Origin: Lachnospiraceae bacterium
GTDB lineage: Bacteria; Bacillota; Clostridia; Lachnospirales; Lachnospiraceae
Direction: 5' to 3'
Assembly (NCBI GenBank): GCA_017465095.1
Contig: JAFTWX010000046.1
Span: 30,810-94,809, forward strand
Length of the DNA: 64,000 bases
Part shown: piece after piece, positions 1-7,721 of the stretch
Numbering within the stretch: position 1 is the stretch's first letter
Layout: each line of letters starts with the position of its first letter
Translations under genes and position numbers: made by a program
The notes under the pieces: model-generated
What the model was told of the DNA's origin: nothing
Database searches by the model: none
What the model saw: the letters and a program-made list of their open reading frames with translations, nothing else

Positions 1-1032
1 GATATGGCGACACAAAATACAGAGTGCGTGAAACTCTCTGAGGGAATCAAGTATTCGGAGTATGAATATTTCAACAGATATATATATCGTCACTTGCGTT
101 TTCAGTATCCGACTTATATTTTTGCGGACCAGATTTTCTTTGAGATTGACGACGAAGGCGTTCCGTATTGGATTTGTCCGGTAAAAAAATTCAACATCGG
201 TCTGTTTGGCGGACAGACGGTCGGAAGAGTTGTTATCTGTAATGCAATTACCGGTGAATGTGTGGATTATGCAGTGGAAGATGTTCCGCAATGGGTTGAT
301 AAAGTGTATCAGGCGGAGCTTCTGATAGAGTTGTATGATTATCATGGTATTTTAAAACACGGATATTTCAACAGTATTCTCAGTCAGAAGGATTGTCTGC
401 AGACGACAAACGGTTACAATTACATTGCGATGGATGATGATGTGTGGGTATATTCCGGTGTGACGAGTGTCAGCGGAGACCAGTCAAACGTCGGATTTGT
501 TTTGATGAATCAGCGTACGATGGAAACAAGATTTTATGAAATAGAAGGTGCTATTGAGGATTCGGCTATGTCGTCGGCAGAGGGACAGGTACAGAACCTG
601 GGATATCGGGCGACTTTCCCGCTTCTTCTTAACATTTCCAATGAACCGACGTATTTTATGGCGTTAAAGGATGATTCGGGGCTGGTAAAGAAATATGCCA
701 TGGTCAACATTCAAAAATACCAGTGGGTTGCAATCGGTGACACGGTGAAAGAGTGTAAAAAAGCTTACAATGCGTTGCTTGCGACGAACGGAATCAAAAA
801 TTCATCGCCGGAAGGAAGCAAAGAGGCGACAGGTAAGATTAAGACCTTCACGACGGTTGTAATTGACGGAACCAGCCATGTGTATTTTACGGTGGAAGGA
901 TTTGATGAGATTTTTGATGCGGATCTTTCCAATGAAGAAATTTTGAGGATTGTCACTCTGCGCGAGGGAGATGAAGTTTCTGTCACCTATACGGAGGGCG
1001 ATGTTTTGTCTGCGGTATCGGAAATAAAATAA
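1..1032 (+). CDS. C-terminal part of a conserved membrane-associated protein (5' end outside window)
   Basis: The reading frame is open from the first base: the codon before the first ATG (position 4) is GAT and no ribosome site is visible, so this is very probably the distal part of a longer gene. About 343 residues are seen. The segment is soluble-looking, rich in Tyr, Phe and Asp, with no membrane segment, Cys motif or recognisable catalytic motif. From memory, similar Lachnospiraceae proteins of roughly 600 residues have a membrane-anchored N-terminus followed by a segment like this one (for example the run QNTECVKLSEGIKYS), but their function is unknown. A strong terminator follows directly. 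I assign no function. The possibility that translation really starts at position 4 cannot be excluded from this window. Confidence 0.6.
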   Translation, partial: DMATQNTECVKLSEGIKYSEYEYFNRYIYRHLRFQYPTYIFADQIFFEIDDEGVPYWICPVKKFNIGLFGGQTVGRVVICNAITGECVDYAVEDVPQWVDKVYQAELLIELYDYHGILKHGYFNSILSQKDCLQTTNGYNYIAMDDDVWVYSGVTSVSGDQSNVGFVLMNQRTMETRFYEIEGAIEDSAMSSAEGQVQNLGYRATFPLLLNISNEPTYFMALKDDSGLVKKYAMVNIQKYQWVAIGDTVKECKKAYNALLATNGIKNSSPEGSKEATGKIKTFTTVVIDGTSHVYFTVEGFDEIFDADLSNEEILRIVTLREGDEVSVTYTEGDVLSAVSEIK

Positions 1033-1040
1033 AAAAGTTC

Positions 1041-1075
1041 AAACGGGTTTCTGCATCTTTGGCAGAACCCGTTTT
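1041..1075 (+). terminator. Rho-independent terminator
   Basis: A 13-14 bp stem (AAACGGGTT-T-CTGC at 1041-1054 pairing with GCAGAACCCGTTT at 1062-1074, one bulged T) with a 7-nt loop runs into a T-rich tail. It ends the truncated first gene. The -35 box of the next promoter starts four bases downstream. Confidence 0.9.
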
Positions 1076-1078
1076 TGG

Positions 1079-1107
1079 TTGACTAATAAGGGAAAAAAAC
1101 TTAAAAT
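1079..1107 (+). promoter_or_regulatory. Sigma-A type promoter of the LytTR regulator gene
   Basis: TTGACT (1079-1084), a 17-bp spacer and TAAAAT (1102-1107) lie 47 bp upstream of the response-regulator start codon and directly after the preceding terminator. Spacing and both boxes fit a vegetative promoter. Confidence 0.75.
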
Positions 1108-1153
1108 AGATAAAAAGTATGTAGTAAAATACTGCAAGCAATGAGGTGAGTTT

Positions 1154-1861
1154 ATGTTTCATATTGTTGTGTGTGATGACGATCAAAGAATTGCCAATCA
1201 TGTAAAGGATTTGCTGGATGAAAATTTTGACACGCGGATTGAGTGTAAATGTATTTACAATGCAGAGGATCTTCATGAGTGGATTTATAAACAGGATCAG
1301 GGAAAGACGAACATTCTGATTCTTGATATTGCTCTCGGTGAGGCGGACGGTATTACAATTGCAAAGCAAATTCGCGATGACTATCCGCAGATTAAAGTGA
1401 TCCTGCTTTCCGGATATGCACAGCTTGCGAGCAGTGTGTTTGACGCGGATCCGGTGTATTTTCTTTCTAAGCCGATTATACCTCAGAAGTTATTTTCATC
1501 GGTCGAAAAGGCTATGGAGATTGTTGAAAATCAGCAAGTGAAGATAATGACGGTTTCCGGCACCGGCGGAAGAATTCACAGAATTAACGTGGAAGAAATT
1601 ATTTATATTGAGACATATAACCGGAACTGTATGATTTATCTGGATAAAGGGGAACCGGTGGAAGTGACATCCAAACTTTCAGATCTTATGGCCGGTATGC
1701 CTGAATACATTATTTTCACACACCAGAGTTTTGCCTGCAATGTATTCAAAGTAAGACTTTTTTCCAAAGAGGACGGAATCGTGGTTTCCGACGGAAGCCG
1801 TATTCCGGTAAGTCGCAGACATTACAAAGATGTGAAAGAAAAAATTGCCTTACATATTTAG
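1154..1861 (+). CDS. LytTR-family response regulator
   Basis: This is a 235-residue two-domain response regulator of the AgrA/LytR type. The receiver domain (about residues 1-120) has the acidic pocket D8-D10, the phosphoacceptor D58 (ILILDIALGE) and the conserved Lys K106 (FLSKP). A LytTR DNA-binding domain follows (about 133-235; EIIYIETYNRNCMIYL, then TSKLSDL and SRRHYKDVK). Proteins of this family bind paired direct repeats upstream of target promoters. The start is supported by GAGGTGAG eight bases upstream. The next gene begins 10 bp downstream and encodes a histidine-kinase-like protein, so the two form an operon and probably a signalling pair. No peptide precursor or AgrB-type protease is nearby, so the input signal is unknown. 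Confidence 0.9.
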   Translation: MFHIVVCDDDQRIANHVKDLLDENFDTRIECKCIYNAEDLHEWIYKQDQGKTNILILDIALGEADGITIAKQIRDDYPQIKVILLSGYAQLASSVFDADPVYFLSKPIIPQKLFSSVEKAMEIVENQQVKIMTVSGTGGRIHRINVEEIIYIETYNRNCMIYLDKGEPVEVTSKLSDLMAGMPEYIIFTHQSFACNVFKVRLFSKEDGIVVSDGSRIPVSRRHYKDVKEKIALHI

Positions 1862-1871
1862 GAGATGACAG

Positions 1872-2762
1872 ATGTTTTCCCTGTTTCACAACAATAAAAA
1901 AAAGGATAAATGGGCGATATATCTTTCGGAGGATATGAAACAGGCGGAAGAGAAGTATGTCCCTTATGCGGTTTATTTTCAGAAACTGGCAAGAATACGT
2001 CATGACTTTGCCAATTATATGCAGTCGATTCAGATTTTTCTTATGGATGAAGGGGCTGCAGCAGAGGGAAGGCGTATGAAACAACAAATCATTGCGTTGA
2101 TTGATGATTTGCTGGAAGATGCCTACAAGGAGATGGAACGCAAATATCTTGAAAAAAATGATTACGATCGATGTCCGTCTTTTCATGATTATGAGAAGAT
2201 GGATGTTGTTTTGTCACAGCAATGGAAGAGCTGGTTTTTGAAAAAGAAATATTTTGAGGACATGTACAAGGAAATTCCCCGCATGTATATGATTTTGGCG
2301 GAGATGAAAGACAAACTCAGTTACAGTATGGATCCGGATGAAAGAGAGTGCGAGTATATGCTTTCAGTTCTGGACTCTTTCCGAAATCAGACGCATGTAG
2401 ACCACCCGGTGCTTGCTGCGCTTGTCTCCGATGTGGATGGCAGGTGTGCCGAAGCGGGGATTACCTTTCATCACAAGGTGGAAGTTCCGGATACGTTTGA
2501 AATCAGCATTCCGGAAGTCTATTATTTGTATGATACACTTTTGTCGTACGCATTTTGCCAAGCACAAAATTATACGTCGTCGGAAGGAAAAGAAATCCGA
2601 TTCCGTACGGCTTCCCAATACGGTTTGTGGCATCTGCAGATGGAATGTCCGCCGGGGATTCCGCTTCCGGACAAGTCTTTTTTGCGTCTGCTGAAAAGAC
2701 ATAAAATCACCTACAAATATCGTTGCATCAACGGAAAAACACAAATTGACCTGATCCGGTAA
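1872..2762 (+). CDS. Soluble histidine-kinase-like protein with degenerate ATPase domain
   Basis: The 296-residue product starts with AGGAG in front of ATG 1872. It contains an AgrC-type H-box (RIRHDFANYMQSI, H44) within a helical region, as in GHKL kinases that work with LytTR regulators. Unlike AgrC it has no membrane segment. The C-terminal region sits where the ATPase domain should be, but the N-box counterpart reads YYLYDTLLSYAFCQA, without the N-x-x-x-N core, and no glycine-rich G-boxes are visible. It could be a phosphotransferase or phosphatase (Spo0B-like) rather than a kinase, or a pseudo-kinase that controls the regulator by binding. The pairing with the upstream response regulator is from gene order; the biochemical role is inference. 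Confidence 0.65.
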   Translation: MFSLFHNNKKKDKWAIYLSEDMKQAEEKYVPYAVYFQKLARIRHDFANYMQSIQIFLMDEGAAAEGRRMKQQIIALIDDLLEDAYKEMERKYLEKNDYDRCPSFHDYEKMDVVLSQQWKSWFLKKKYFEDMYKEIPRMYMILAEMKDKLSYSMDPDERECEYMLSVLDSFRNQTHVDHPVLAALVSDVDGRCAEAGITFHHKVEVPDTFEISIPEVYYLYDTLLSYAFCQAQNYTSSEGKEIRFRTASQYGLWHLQMECPPGIPLPDKSFLRLLKRHKITYKYRCINGKTQIDLIR

Positions 2763-2770
2763 GGTGCAAC

Positions 2771-2799
2771 TTGACTTTTTTGTGACAGAAGTTTACTAT
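2771..2799 (+). promoter_or_regulatory. Promoter of leuS
   Basis: TTGACT (2771-2776), 17-bp spacer, TACTAT (2794-2799). Transcription would begin near 2806, giving a leader of about 36 nt, too short for a T-box. Confidence 0.75.
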
Positions 2800-2841
2800 T
2801 AAGCGTGGAATACAACTATAAAATATAAAGAGGTAGAAGAC

Positions 2842-5277
2842 ATGGCTATACCATACAATCACAGAGAAATTGAAGAAAAATGGCGTAAAGAGTGGGAGGT
2901 AAATCCGGTCAATGTAGATGACGGAAAGAAACCGAAATATTACTGCCTTGATATGTTCCCGTATCCATCCGGAAACGGTCTTCATGTAGGACATTGGAGA
3001 GGATATGTAATCTCCGACGTATGGAGCCGTTACAAGATGTTAAACGGCGGACATTATATTATTCATCCGATGGGATGGGATGCGTTCGGTCTTCCGGCGG
3101 AAAACTATGCAATCCAGCACGGTGTTCATCCGGCGGTTTCTACAGCACAGAATGTGGCGAATATCAAAAAACAGATTAACCAGATCGCCGCACTTTATGA
3201 TTGGGACAGAGAAGTAAATACAACAGACCCTAATTTTTATAAATGGACACAGTGGATTTTTGTTCAGATGTTCAAAAACGGTCTGGCTTATCAGAAGGAG
3301 ATGCCGATTAACTGGTGTCCATCCTGTAAGACAGGTCTTGCGAATGAAGAAGTAGTGAACGGAAAGTGCGAACGTTGCCATTCCGATGTGACAAAGAAAA
3401 ACTTAAATCAGTGGATGCTTCGTATTACTAAATATGCGGATCGTCTTTTGGAAGACCTCGACAAGCTCGACTGGCCGGAAAAAGTTAAGAAGATGCAGTC
3501 CGAATGGATCGGCCGTTCTTACGGTGCAGAGGTTGATTTCCCGATTGACGGAAGAGAAGAGAAAGTTACGGTTTACACAACCAGACCGGATACACTTCAC
3601 GGTGCGACTTTCATGGTTCTTTCACCGGAACATGCGCTTGCGCAGAGTCTTGCTACAGAAGAAAATGCAGATGCAGTTGCAAAATACATTGCAGAGGCAG
3701 CGAACAAGTCAAATGTAGACCGTATGCAGAGCAAGGAAAAAACAGGTGTGTTTACGGGTTCTTATGCGGTAAATCCGCTGAACAAAGCACTTGTGCCGAT
3801 TTGGCTTTCCGACTATGTTCTTGCAGACTACGGTACGGGAGCTATCATGTGTGTACCTGCACATGATGACCGTGACTTTGAGTTCGCAAAGAAATTTGAT
3901 ATTCCGATTATTCAGGTTATTGCCAAAGACGGAAAAGAAATTGAAAATATGACAGAGGCCTATACAGAGGCTTCCGGTCTTATGATTAATTCCGGCGAAT
4001 GGAACGGTATGGAGTCATCCGTTCTCAAACAGGAAGCGCCGATGATGATCGAAAAGATGGGATACGGACGCAAGACAACCAATTACAAGCTGCGTGACTG
4101 GGTGTTCTCACGTCAGCGTTACTGGGGTGAGCCGATTCCGATTGTTCACTGTCCGAAGTGCGGACCGGTTCCGGTTCCGGAAGATCAGCTTCCGCTTTTA
4201 TTGCCGGATGTAGAGTCTTACCAGCCGACAGGAACAGGCGAGTCGCCGCTTGCTGATATTGAGGAGTGGGTAAATACCATATGTCCGTGTTGTGGTGCTC
4301 CTTCCAAACGTGAGACCAACACGATGCCACAGTGGGCAGGATCTTCATGGTATTTCCTCCGTTATGTGGACAGCAAAAATGACGAGGCTTTGGTAAGCAA
4401 AGAGATGGCAGAAAAATATCTCCCGGTAGATATGTATATCGGCGGCGTGGAACATGCGGTTCTTCATCTGCTTTACTCCAGATTCTATACAAAGTTCTTA
4501 TATGATATCGGTGCCGTTTCCTTTGATGAGCCGTTCAAGAAGCTCTTCAACCAGGGTATGGTCTGCGGTAGAGATAAAGAGACAGGTGCAGCGACCAAGA
4601 TGAGTAAATCACTCGGAAATATCGTTTCACCGGATGACATCGTAAGAGATTACGGTTGCGATTCCCTCCGTCTGTACGAGCTTTTCATTGGACCGCCTGA
4701 ACTGGATTCTATCTGGGATGACAGAGGTATGGACGGAATTTACCGTTTTATCACGAAATTCTGGAATCTTGTTATGGACAATAAGGACAAGGATGTTGCA
4801 GAGACAAAAGAATCTGTGAAACTTCGCAATAAGATGGTATATGACATTACCCAGCGATTGGAAAGCTTCAGTTTAAATACGGTTGTTTCCGGATTTATGG
4901 AGTACAACAATAAGATGATTGAGATGGCTAAAAACGGCGGCGTTGACAAAGAGACGCTCAAGACAGCAGTTGTACTTTTAGCTCCGTTTGCTCCGCATCT
5001 CGGTGAGGAATTGTGGCATGAACTCGGAGAAACCGGTTCTGTATTCCATACGGTATGGCCGAGTGCAGATGCTTCTGCGATGAAAGATGACGAGGTTGAA
5101 ATCGCCGTTCAGATTAACGGAAAGACAAAGACGGTTGTGACAATCAGTGTGGATGCATCCAAGGATGACGCAATTGCAAGTGCAAAAGAGGCACTTGGTT
5201 CCAAGCTTGCGGGAACGATTGTAAAAGAAATTTATGTTCCGAAGAAGATTGTAAACATTGTTGTAAAACCGAATTAA
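2842..5277 (+). CDS. leuS: Leucyl-tRNA synthetase
   Basis: The 811-residue cytoplasmic enzyme charges tRNA-Leu with leucine. It is a class Ia synthetase: the HIGH motif is HVGH (residues 48-51) and the KMSKS loop is K586-S590. Between them lie a zinc-ribbon-like Cys cluster (NWCPSCKTG with CERCH), the CP1 editing domain ([34 protein letters not shown]) and a second Cys cluster (HCPKCG, CPCCG). Length fits bacterial LeuRS. The start ATG 2842 is preceded by AAAGAGG and the sequence opens with the usual [14 protein letters not shown]. It stands alone between its own promoter and terminator. Confidence 0.98.
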   Translation: MAIPYNHREIEEKWRKEWEVNPVNVDDGKKPKYYCLDMFPYPSGNGLHVGHWRGYVISDVWSRYKMLNGGHYIIHPMGWDAFGLPAENYAIQHGVHPAVSTAQNVANIKKQINQIAALYDWDREVNTTDPNFYKWTQWIFVQMFKNGLAYQKEMPINWCPSCKTGLANEEVVNGKCERCHSDVTKKNLNQWMLRITKYADRLLEDLDKLDWPEKVKKMQSEWIGRSYGAEVDFPIDGREEKVTVYTTRPDTLHGATFMVLSPEHALAQSLATEENADAVAKYIAEAANKSNVDRMQSKEKTGVFTGSYAVNPLNKALVPIWLSDYVLADYGTGAIMCVPAHDDRDFEFAKKFDIPIIQVIAKDGKEIENMTEAYTEASGLMINSGEWNGMESSVLKQEAPMMIEKMGYGRKTTNYKLRDWVFSRQRYWGEPIPIVHCPKCGPVPVPEDQLPLLLPDVESYQPTGTGESPLADIEEWVNTICPCCGAPSKRETNTMPQWAGSSWYFLRYVDSKNDEALVSKEMAEKYLPVDMYIGGVEHAVLHLLYSRFYTKFLYDIGAVSFDEPFKKLFNQGMVCGRDKETGAATKMSKSLGNIVSPDDIVRDYGCDSLRLYELFIGPPELDSIWDDRGMDGIYRFITKFWNLVMDNKDKDVAETKESVKLRNKMVYDITQRLESFSLNTVVSGFMEYNNKMIEMAKNGGVDKETLKTAVVLLAPFAPHLGEELWHELGETGSVFHTVWPSADASAMKDDEVEIAVQINGKTKTVVTISVDASKDDAIASAKEALGSKLAGTIVKEIYVPKKIVNIVVKPN

Positions 5278-5289
5278 CATGATAAAAAT

Positions 5290-5328
5290 ACCGCACAGGT
5301 GGACAAAAGGTCTGCTTGTGCGGTTTTT
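5290..5328 (+). terminator. Rho-independent terminator of leuS
   Basis: A 15-bp stem with some wobble pairs (ACCGCACAGGTGGAC with GTCTGCTTGTGCGGT) and a 5-nt loop is followed by six T residues. It lies between leuS and the convergent gene ending at 5365 and may serve both. Confidence 0.88.
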
Positions 5329-5364
5329 TCTGTCGGAAGAAAATCTCCGGATCCGGTATGTGTA

Positions 5365-5643
5365 TCATCCCTGCTTAAACAATGATAACACCCGGTTCAT
5401 TTTTGTTAAATCTTCCGGGCTGCTGTAATCGCGGATGACATCGATAATGGTATTGACGTCTTCCTCAGAAAAAGACAGGTTTTTTTTTCGGCTCCCGGAG
5501 GCAAGTGCCATTAAAAACGGTAATTTTTCTTTATCGGACAATTTTTGCATTTCAAAAACAAGTTTTTGCAGGAATTGTAATTTGGAGGGATCGATATCGC
5601 GGACGCGGGGATCTTTCATCCAATCTGCTTGATTTGTTGCCAT
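5365..5643 (-). CDS. Small conserved hypothetical protein
   Basis: The product is 92 residues starting MATNQADWMKD. I chose ATG 5643 because AAAGGAGA sits just upstream; an upstream TTG at 5658 would put the ribosome site inside the gene. The protein is charged and mostly helical (LQFLQKLVFEMQKL; EEDVNTIIDVIRDY) with no membrane segment or Cys motif. It is the second gene of a two-gene operon: the stop codon of the upstream gene (5655-5657) overlaps its ribosome-binding region, so translation is probably coupled. Function not recognised. Confidence 0.7.
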   Translation of the reverse strand: MATNQADWMKDPRVRDIDPSKLQFLQKLVFEMQKLSDKEKLPFLMALASGSRKKNLSFSEEDVNTIIDVIRDYSSPEDLTKMNRVLSLFKQG

Positions 5644-5654
5644 AAGTTCTCCTT

Positions 5655-6179
5655 TCAAAATGAATCTTCTTCAAATTTTTTCTTAAATGATTCAAACATT
5701 TCGGCTTGTTCCGGTGACATGGCGGAACGCAGAAAATCTTCCGGGGAGGAAGATTTTTCGGAATCTGCCTCGCTAAAGGCTCCCGGGAAACCGTCCGGAC
5801 GGCCGAAGGCTTCAAACAGCGTTCCGAAATCCGAAAAAGAATCGTCGTCAAACACGGACATCAGTCCCTTCATTTTTTCAAACATGGAAAGACTCTGCTT
5901 TAGCTGTTTTAACTGTAAAAACATAGAGCGTTGTCTGTCGTTGCAATAGGGAAGGGCGCTGTCGAGAAATACATCCAGATAATCGAGTTCCAGAGCCGTA
6001 TGTTCCATTTTTGCCTTCGGGAGCTGCTCCATACAATATTTCATTTCTTTTCCTTTTATGAGCAGTGCAATATAAGGACGCAGAGACGGCGAAAGCAGCG
6101 GAAGAGCAAGCTTGAGTATTTGTATTTCGTTTGTGGTGTAGAGCGTGTCAAAGGTAAGTATTGCGTCGTTTGATTCCAT
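5655..6179 (-). CDS. Conserved hypothetical protein
   Basis: A 174-residue protein with AAGGAGG nine bases upstream of its ATG. The N-terminal half is helical and Leu-rich (NEIQILKLALPLLSPSLRPY). The C-terminal third is Phe/Gly/Ser/Asp-rich with low-complexity character (DDDSFSDFGTLFEAFGRPDG, then SSSPEDFLRSAMSPEQAEMF). No signal peptide or membrane segment. It precedes and translationally overlaps the 92-residue gene. The pair might act together, but nothing in the sequence gives a function. Confidence 0.7.
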   Translation of the reverse strand: MESNDAILTFDTLYTTNEIQILKLALPLLSPSLRPYIALLIKGKEMKYCMEQLPKAKMEHTALELDYLDVFLDSALPYCNDRQRSMFLQLKQLKQSLSMFEKMKGLMSVFDDDSFSDFGTLFEAFGRPDGFPGAFSEADSEKSSSPEDFLRSAMSPEQAEMFESFKKKFEEDSF

Positions 6180-6227
6180 GAGTATCCTCCTTAGTTATCC
6201 TATGCTTGGTTTTTTATAATATGAGTA

Positions 6228-6249
6228 AAGGAGGCCCGGAGGCCTCCTT
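6228..6249 (-). terminator. Hairpin after the Cys-rich microprotein gene
   Basis: A perfect 9-bp stem (AAGGAGGCC / GGCCTCCTT) with a 4-nt loop lies 19 bp past the stop of the Cys-rich gene on the minus strand. The following T-run is weak (TTTACTCATATT), so termination may be partial, with read-through into the 174-residue gene. The stem contains an SD-like AAGGAGG. Confidence 0.5.
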
Positions 6250-6267
6250 CGTCCCTGCAGAATCAAA

Positions 6268-6501
6268 TTAGAACCAGGAACCGTTTCCGCCACAGCAGCA
6301 GCTGAGGATTAAAAGAATGATAATCCATTCGCAGCATCCGCCGTTATTGCCGCCGAAAAAGCCTGAACCGCATCCGCAACCGTTGTCGTTGTTGTTTCCG
6401 CAAACGCATAATAAGATGAGAATCCAAATCCAGCTTCCGCATCCGTTTCCGCAATTAGATTCCTGACGACAACCACACTGACTAGCTGATAATTCACTCA
6501 T
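6268..6501 (-). CDS. Cys/Gly-rich microprotein (HCB-type)
   Basis: A 77-residue protein with 13 cysteines and many Gly and Asn residues. I chose ATG 6501 over an in-frame TTG at 6516 because GGAGG lies 8 bases upstream of the ATG. Two short hydrophobic stretches (WIWILILL, residues 24-31; WIIILLIL, 59-66) alternate with Cys/Gly/Asn-rich segments (GCGCGSGFFGGNNGGCC; SCCCGG). Such proteins occur in Lachnospiraceae and are sometimes labelled 'chorion class high-cysteine HCB protein'; their role is unknown. It is transcribed away from the sortase operon that begins 140 bp to the right. Membrane association, metal binding or a disulfide-linked surface layer are all guesses. Confidence 0.75.
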   Translation of the reverse strand: MSELSASQCGCRQESNCGNGCGSWIWILILLCVCGNNNDNGCGCGSGFFGGNNGGCCEWIIILLILSCCCGGNGSWF

Positions 6502-6604
6502 GATTAGAGCCTCCAAATTTTGTTTTATGCTGTATCATATGACAAAAAAATAAAAGTGTGCATCCTTTGGAAGAAAAAAACAAACACAATATGTTGGATA
6601 AGGG

Positions 6605-6633
6605 TTGAATTTCAAGCAATATATAGTTAAAAT
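6605..6633 (+). promoter_or_regulatory. Possible promoter of the sortase operon
   Basis: TTGAAT (6605-6610), 17 bp, TAAAAT (6628-6633). Transcription would start near 6640, right at the proposed ATG 6641. A second candidate is TTGGAA (6567-6572), 17 bp, TATGTT (6590-6595), which would leave a normal leader. Which one is used decides whether the mRNA is leaderless. Confidence 0.4.
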
Positions 6634-6640
6634 AAGAATC

Positions 6641-7696
6641 ATGGATAACTCTGTATTAAATGAAATTAAGAAGAAATATGATTTGACAAAAGACGAGGAT
6701 GTCTTGGCATTATTTGCAGCGCTGCAGGCTGGTCAGTATCGTCTTGTAACACGTGAAGAAATGGCTTTTGATGATGAGATTTATGAAAGAGCCATGGCGA
6801 TAAAAGAAAAGCAAAAGACGCAGAAAAAGGCAGATGCGGTTTCCGTACAGGGAAAGAAAACGAAAAAGCGTACATCGAAAAAGGTTGTGGTTTTGACCCG
6901 AAATGAACTGAAGGCAAAGCGTGCGGTAACGATGTTTCTTTTTCTTGCTGCTGCCGGATGTCTCTTGTATTTCGGGTGGTATTGCTATGAGGCGTATCGT
7001 ACCGGTCAGGAAAACGAAAGACTTGCTTCGCGAAAGGAAAATACGATGCTCAGCTCCCTGTATCAGGACACTGAAGTAGAGTACACGGACGAGGAGAGCG
7101 GGGAAGAAAAGGTATTTACGGTTCTTGACGAGTATAAAAGTTTATATAATCAGAACAAAAACCTAATCGGATGGCTCAAAATAGCCGATACAAATATTGA
7201 CTACCCTGTCATGCAGACGGACGACAATGAATATTACCTTGATCACGATGTCAACCATGAGCAGGATAAGAACGGAACATTGTTTATGGACTATCAATGT
7301 GACGTGACGAAACCGAGTTCCAACTTTATCATATATGGGCACAATATGCGCTCCGGCAATATGTTCGGCAATCTGGACAAATACAAATCGGAGGACTATT
7401 ACAAAAAGCATCCGACGATTCTTTTTGATACCATATATGAGAAGGCGGTATATCAGGTGATGTATGTATTCAATTCCCACATTTATACGGAGGATGAGGT
7501 CACATTTAAGTATTACCAGATGATTGACATCGCCTCAGAAAAGGAATTTGAATCCAACATGAAAAATATGCAGGAAATGTCACTTTACAACACAGGCGTG
7601 GAAGCGGTTTACGGAGAACAGCTTTTGACGCTTTCAACCTGTGATTACGGAGAAGATGACGGACGTTTTGTTGTGGTGGCAAAACGGATACAATAG
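6641..7696 (+). CDS. Class B sortase
   Basis: The 351-residue product is a membrane-anchored cysteine transpeptidase that cuts surface proteins at their sorting motif and joins them to the cell wall. A long charged cytoplasmic N-terminus (about 85 residues) precedes one membrane segment (AVTMFLFLAAAGCLLYFGWY). The extracellular SrtB fold follows (LIGWLKIADTNIDYPVMQ). The catalytic triad is complete: H234 (YGHNM), C334 (LSTCDYG) and R342 (DDGRFVV). A start at ATG 6641 seems best, although no clear ribosome site precedes it; an in-frame TTG at 6605 is less likely. Its likely substrates are the next two genes, both ending in (S/T)PxTGD sorting signals. The long cytoplasmic extension is unusual for SrtB. 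Confidence 0.92.
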   Translation: MDNSVLNEIKKKYDLTKDEDVLALFAALQAGQYRLVTREEMAFDDEIYERAMAIKEKQKTQKKADAVSVQGKKTKKRTSKKVVVLTRNELKAKRAVTMFLFLAAAGCLLYFGWYCYEAYRTGQENERLASRKENTMLSSLYQDTEVEYTDEESGEEKVFTVLDEYKSLYNQNKNLIGWLKIADTNIDYPVMQTDDNEYYLDHDVNHEQDKNGTLFMDYQCDVTKPSSNFIIYGHNMRSGNMFGNLDKYKSEDYYKKHPTILFDTIYEKAVYQVMYVFNSHIYTEDEVTFKYYQMIDIASEKEFESNMKNMQEMSLYNTGVEAVYGEQLLTLSTCDYGEDDGRFVVVAKRIQ

Positions 7697-7721
7697 AAGT
7701 TCTTGAAAGAGGAGAGCAAAC

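Noticed and set aside
2763..2841. T-box ahead of leuS
   Set aside because: The predicted leader is only about 36 nt and lacks the T-box sequence and specifier stems.
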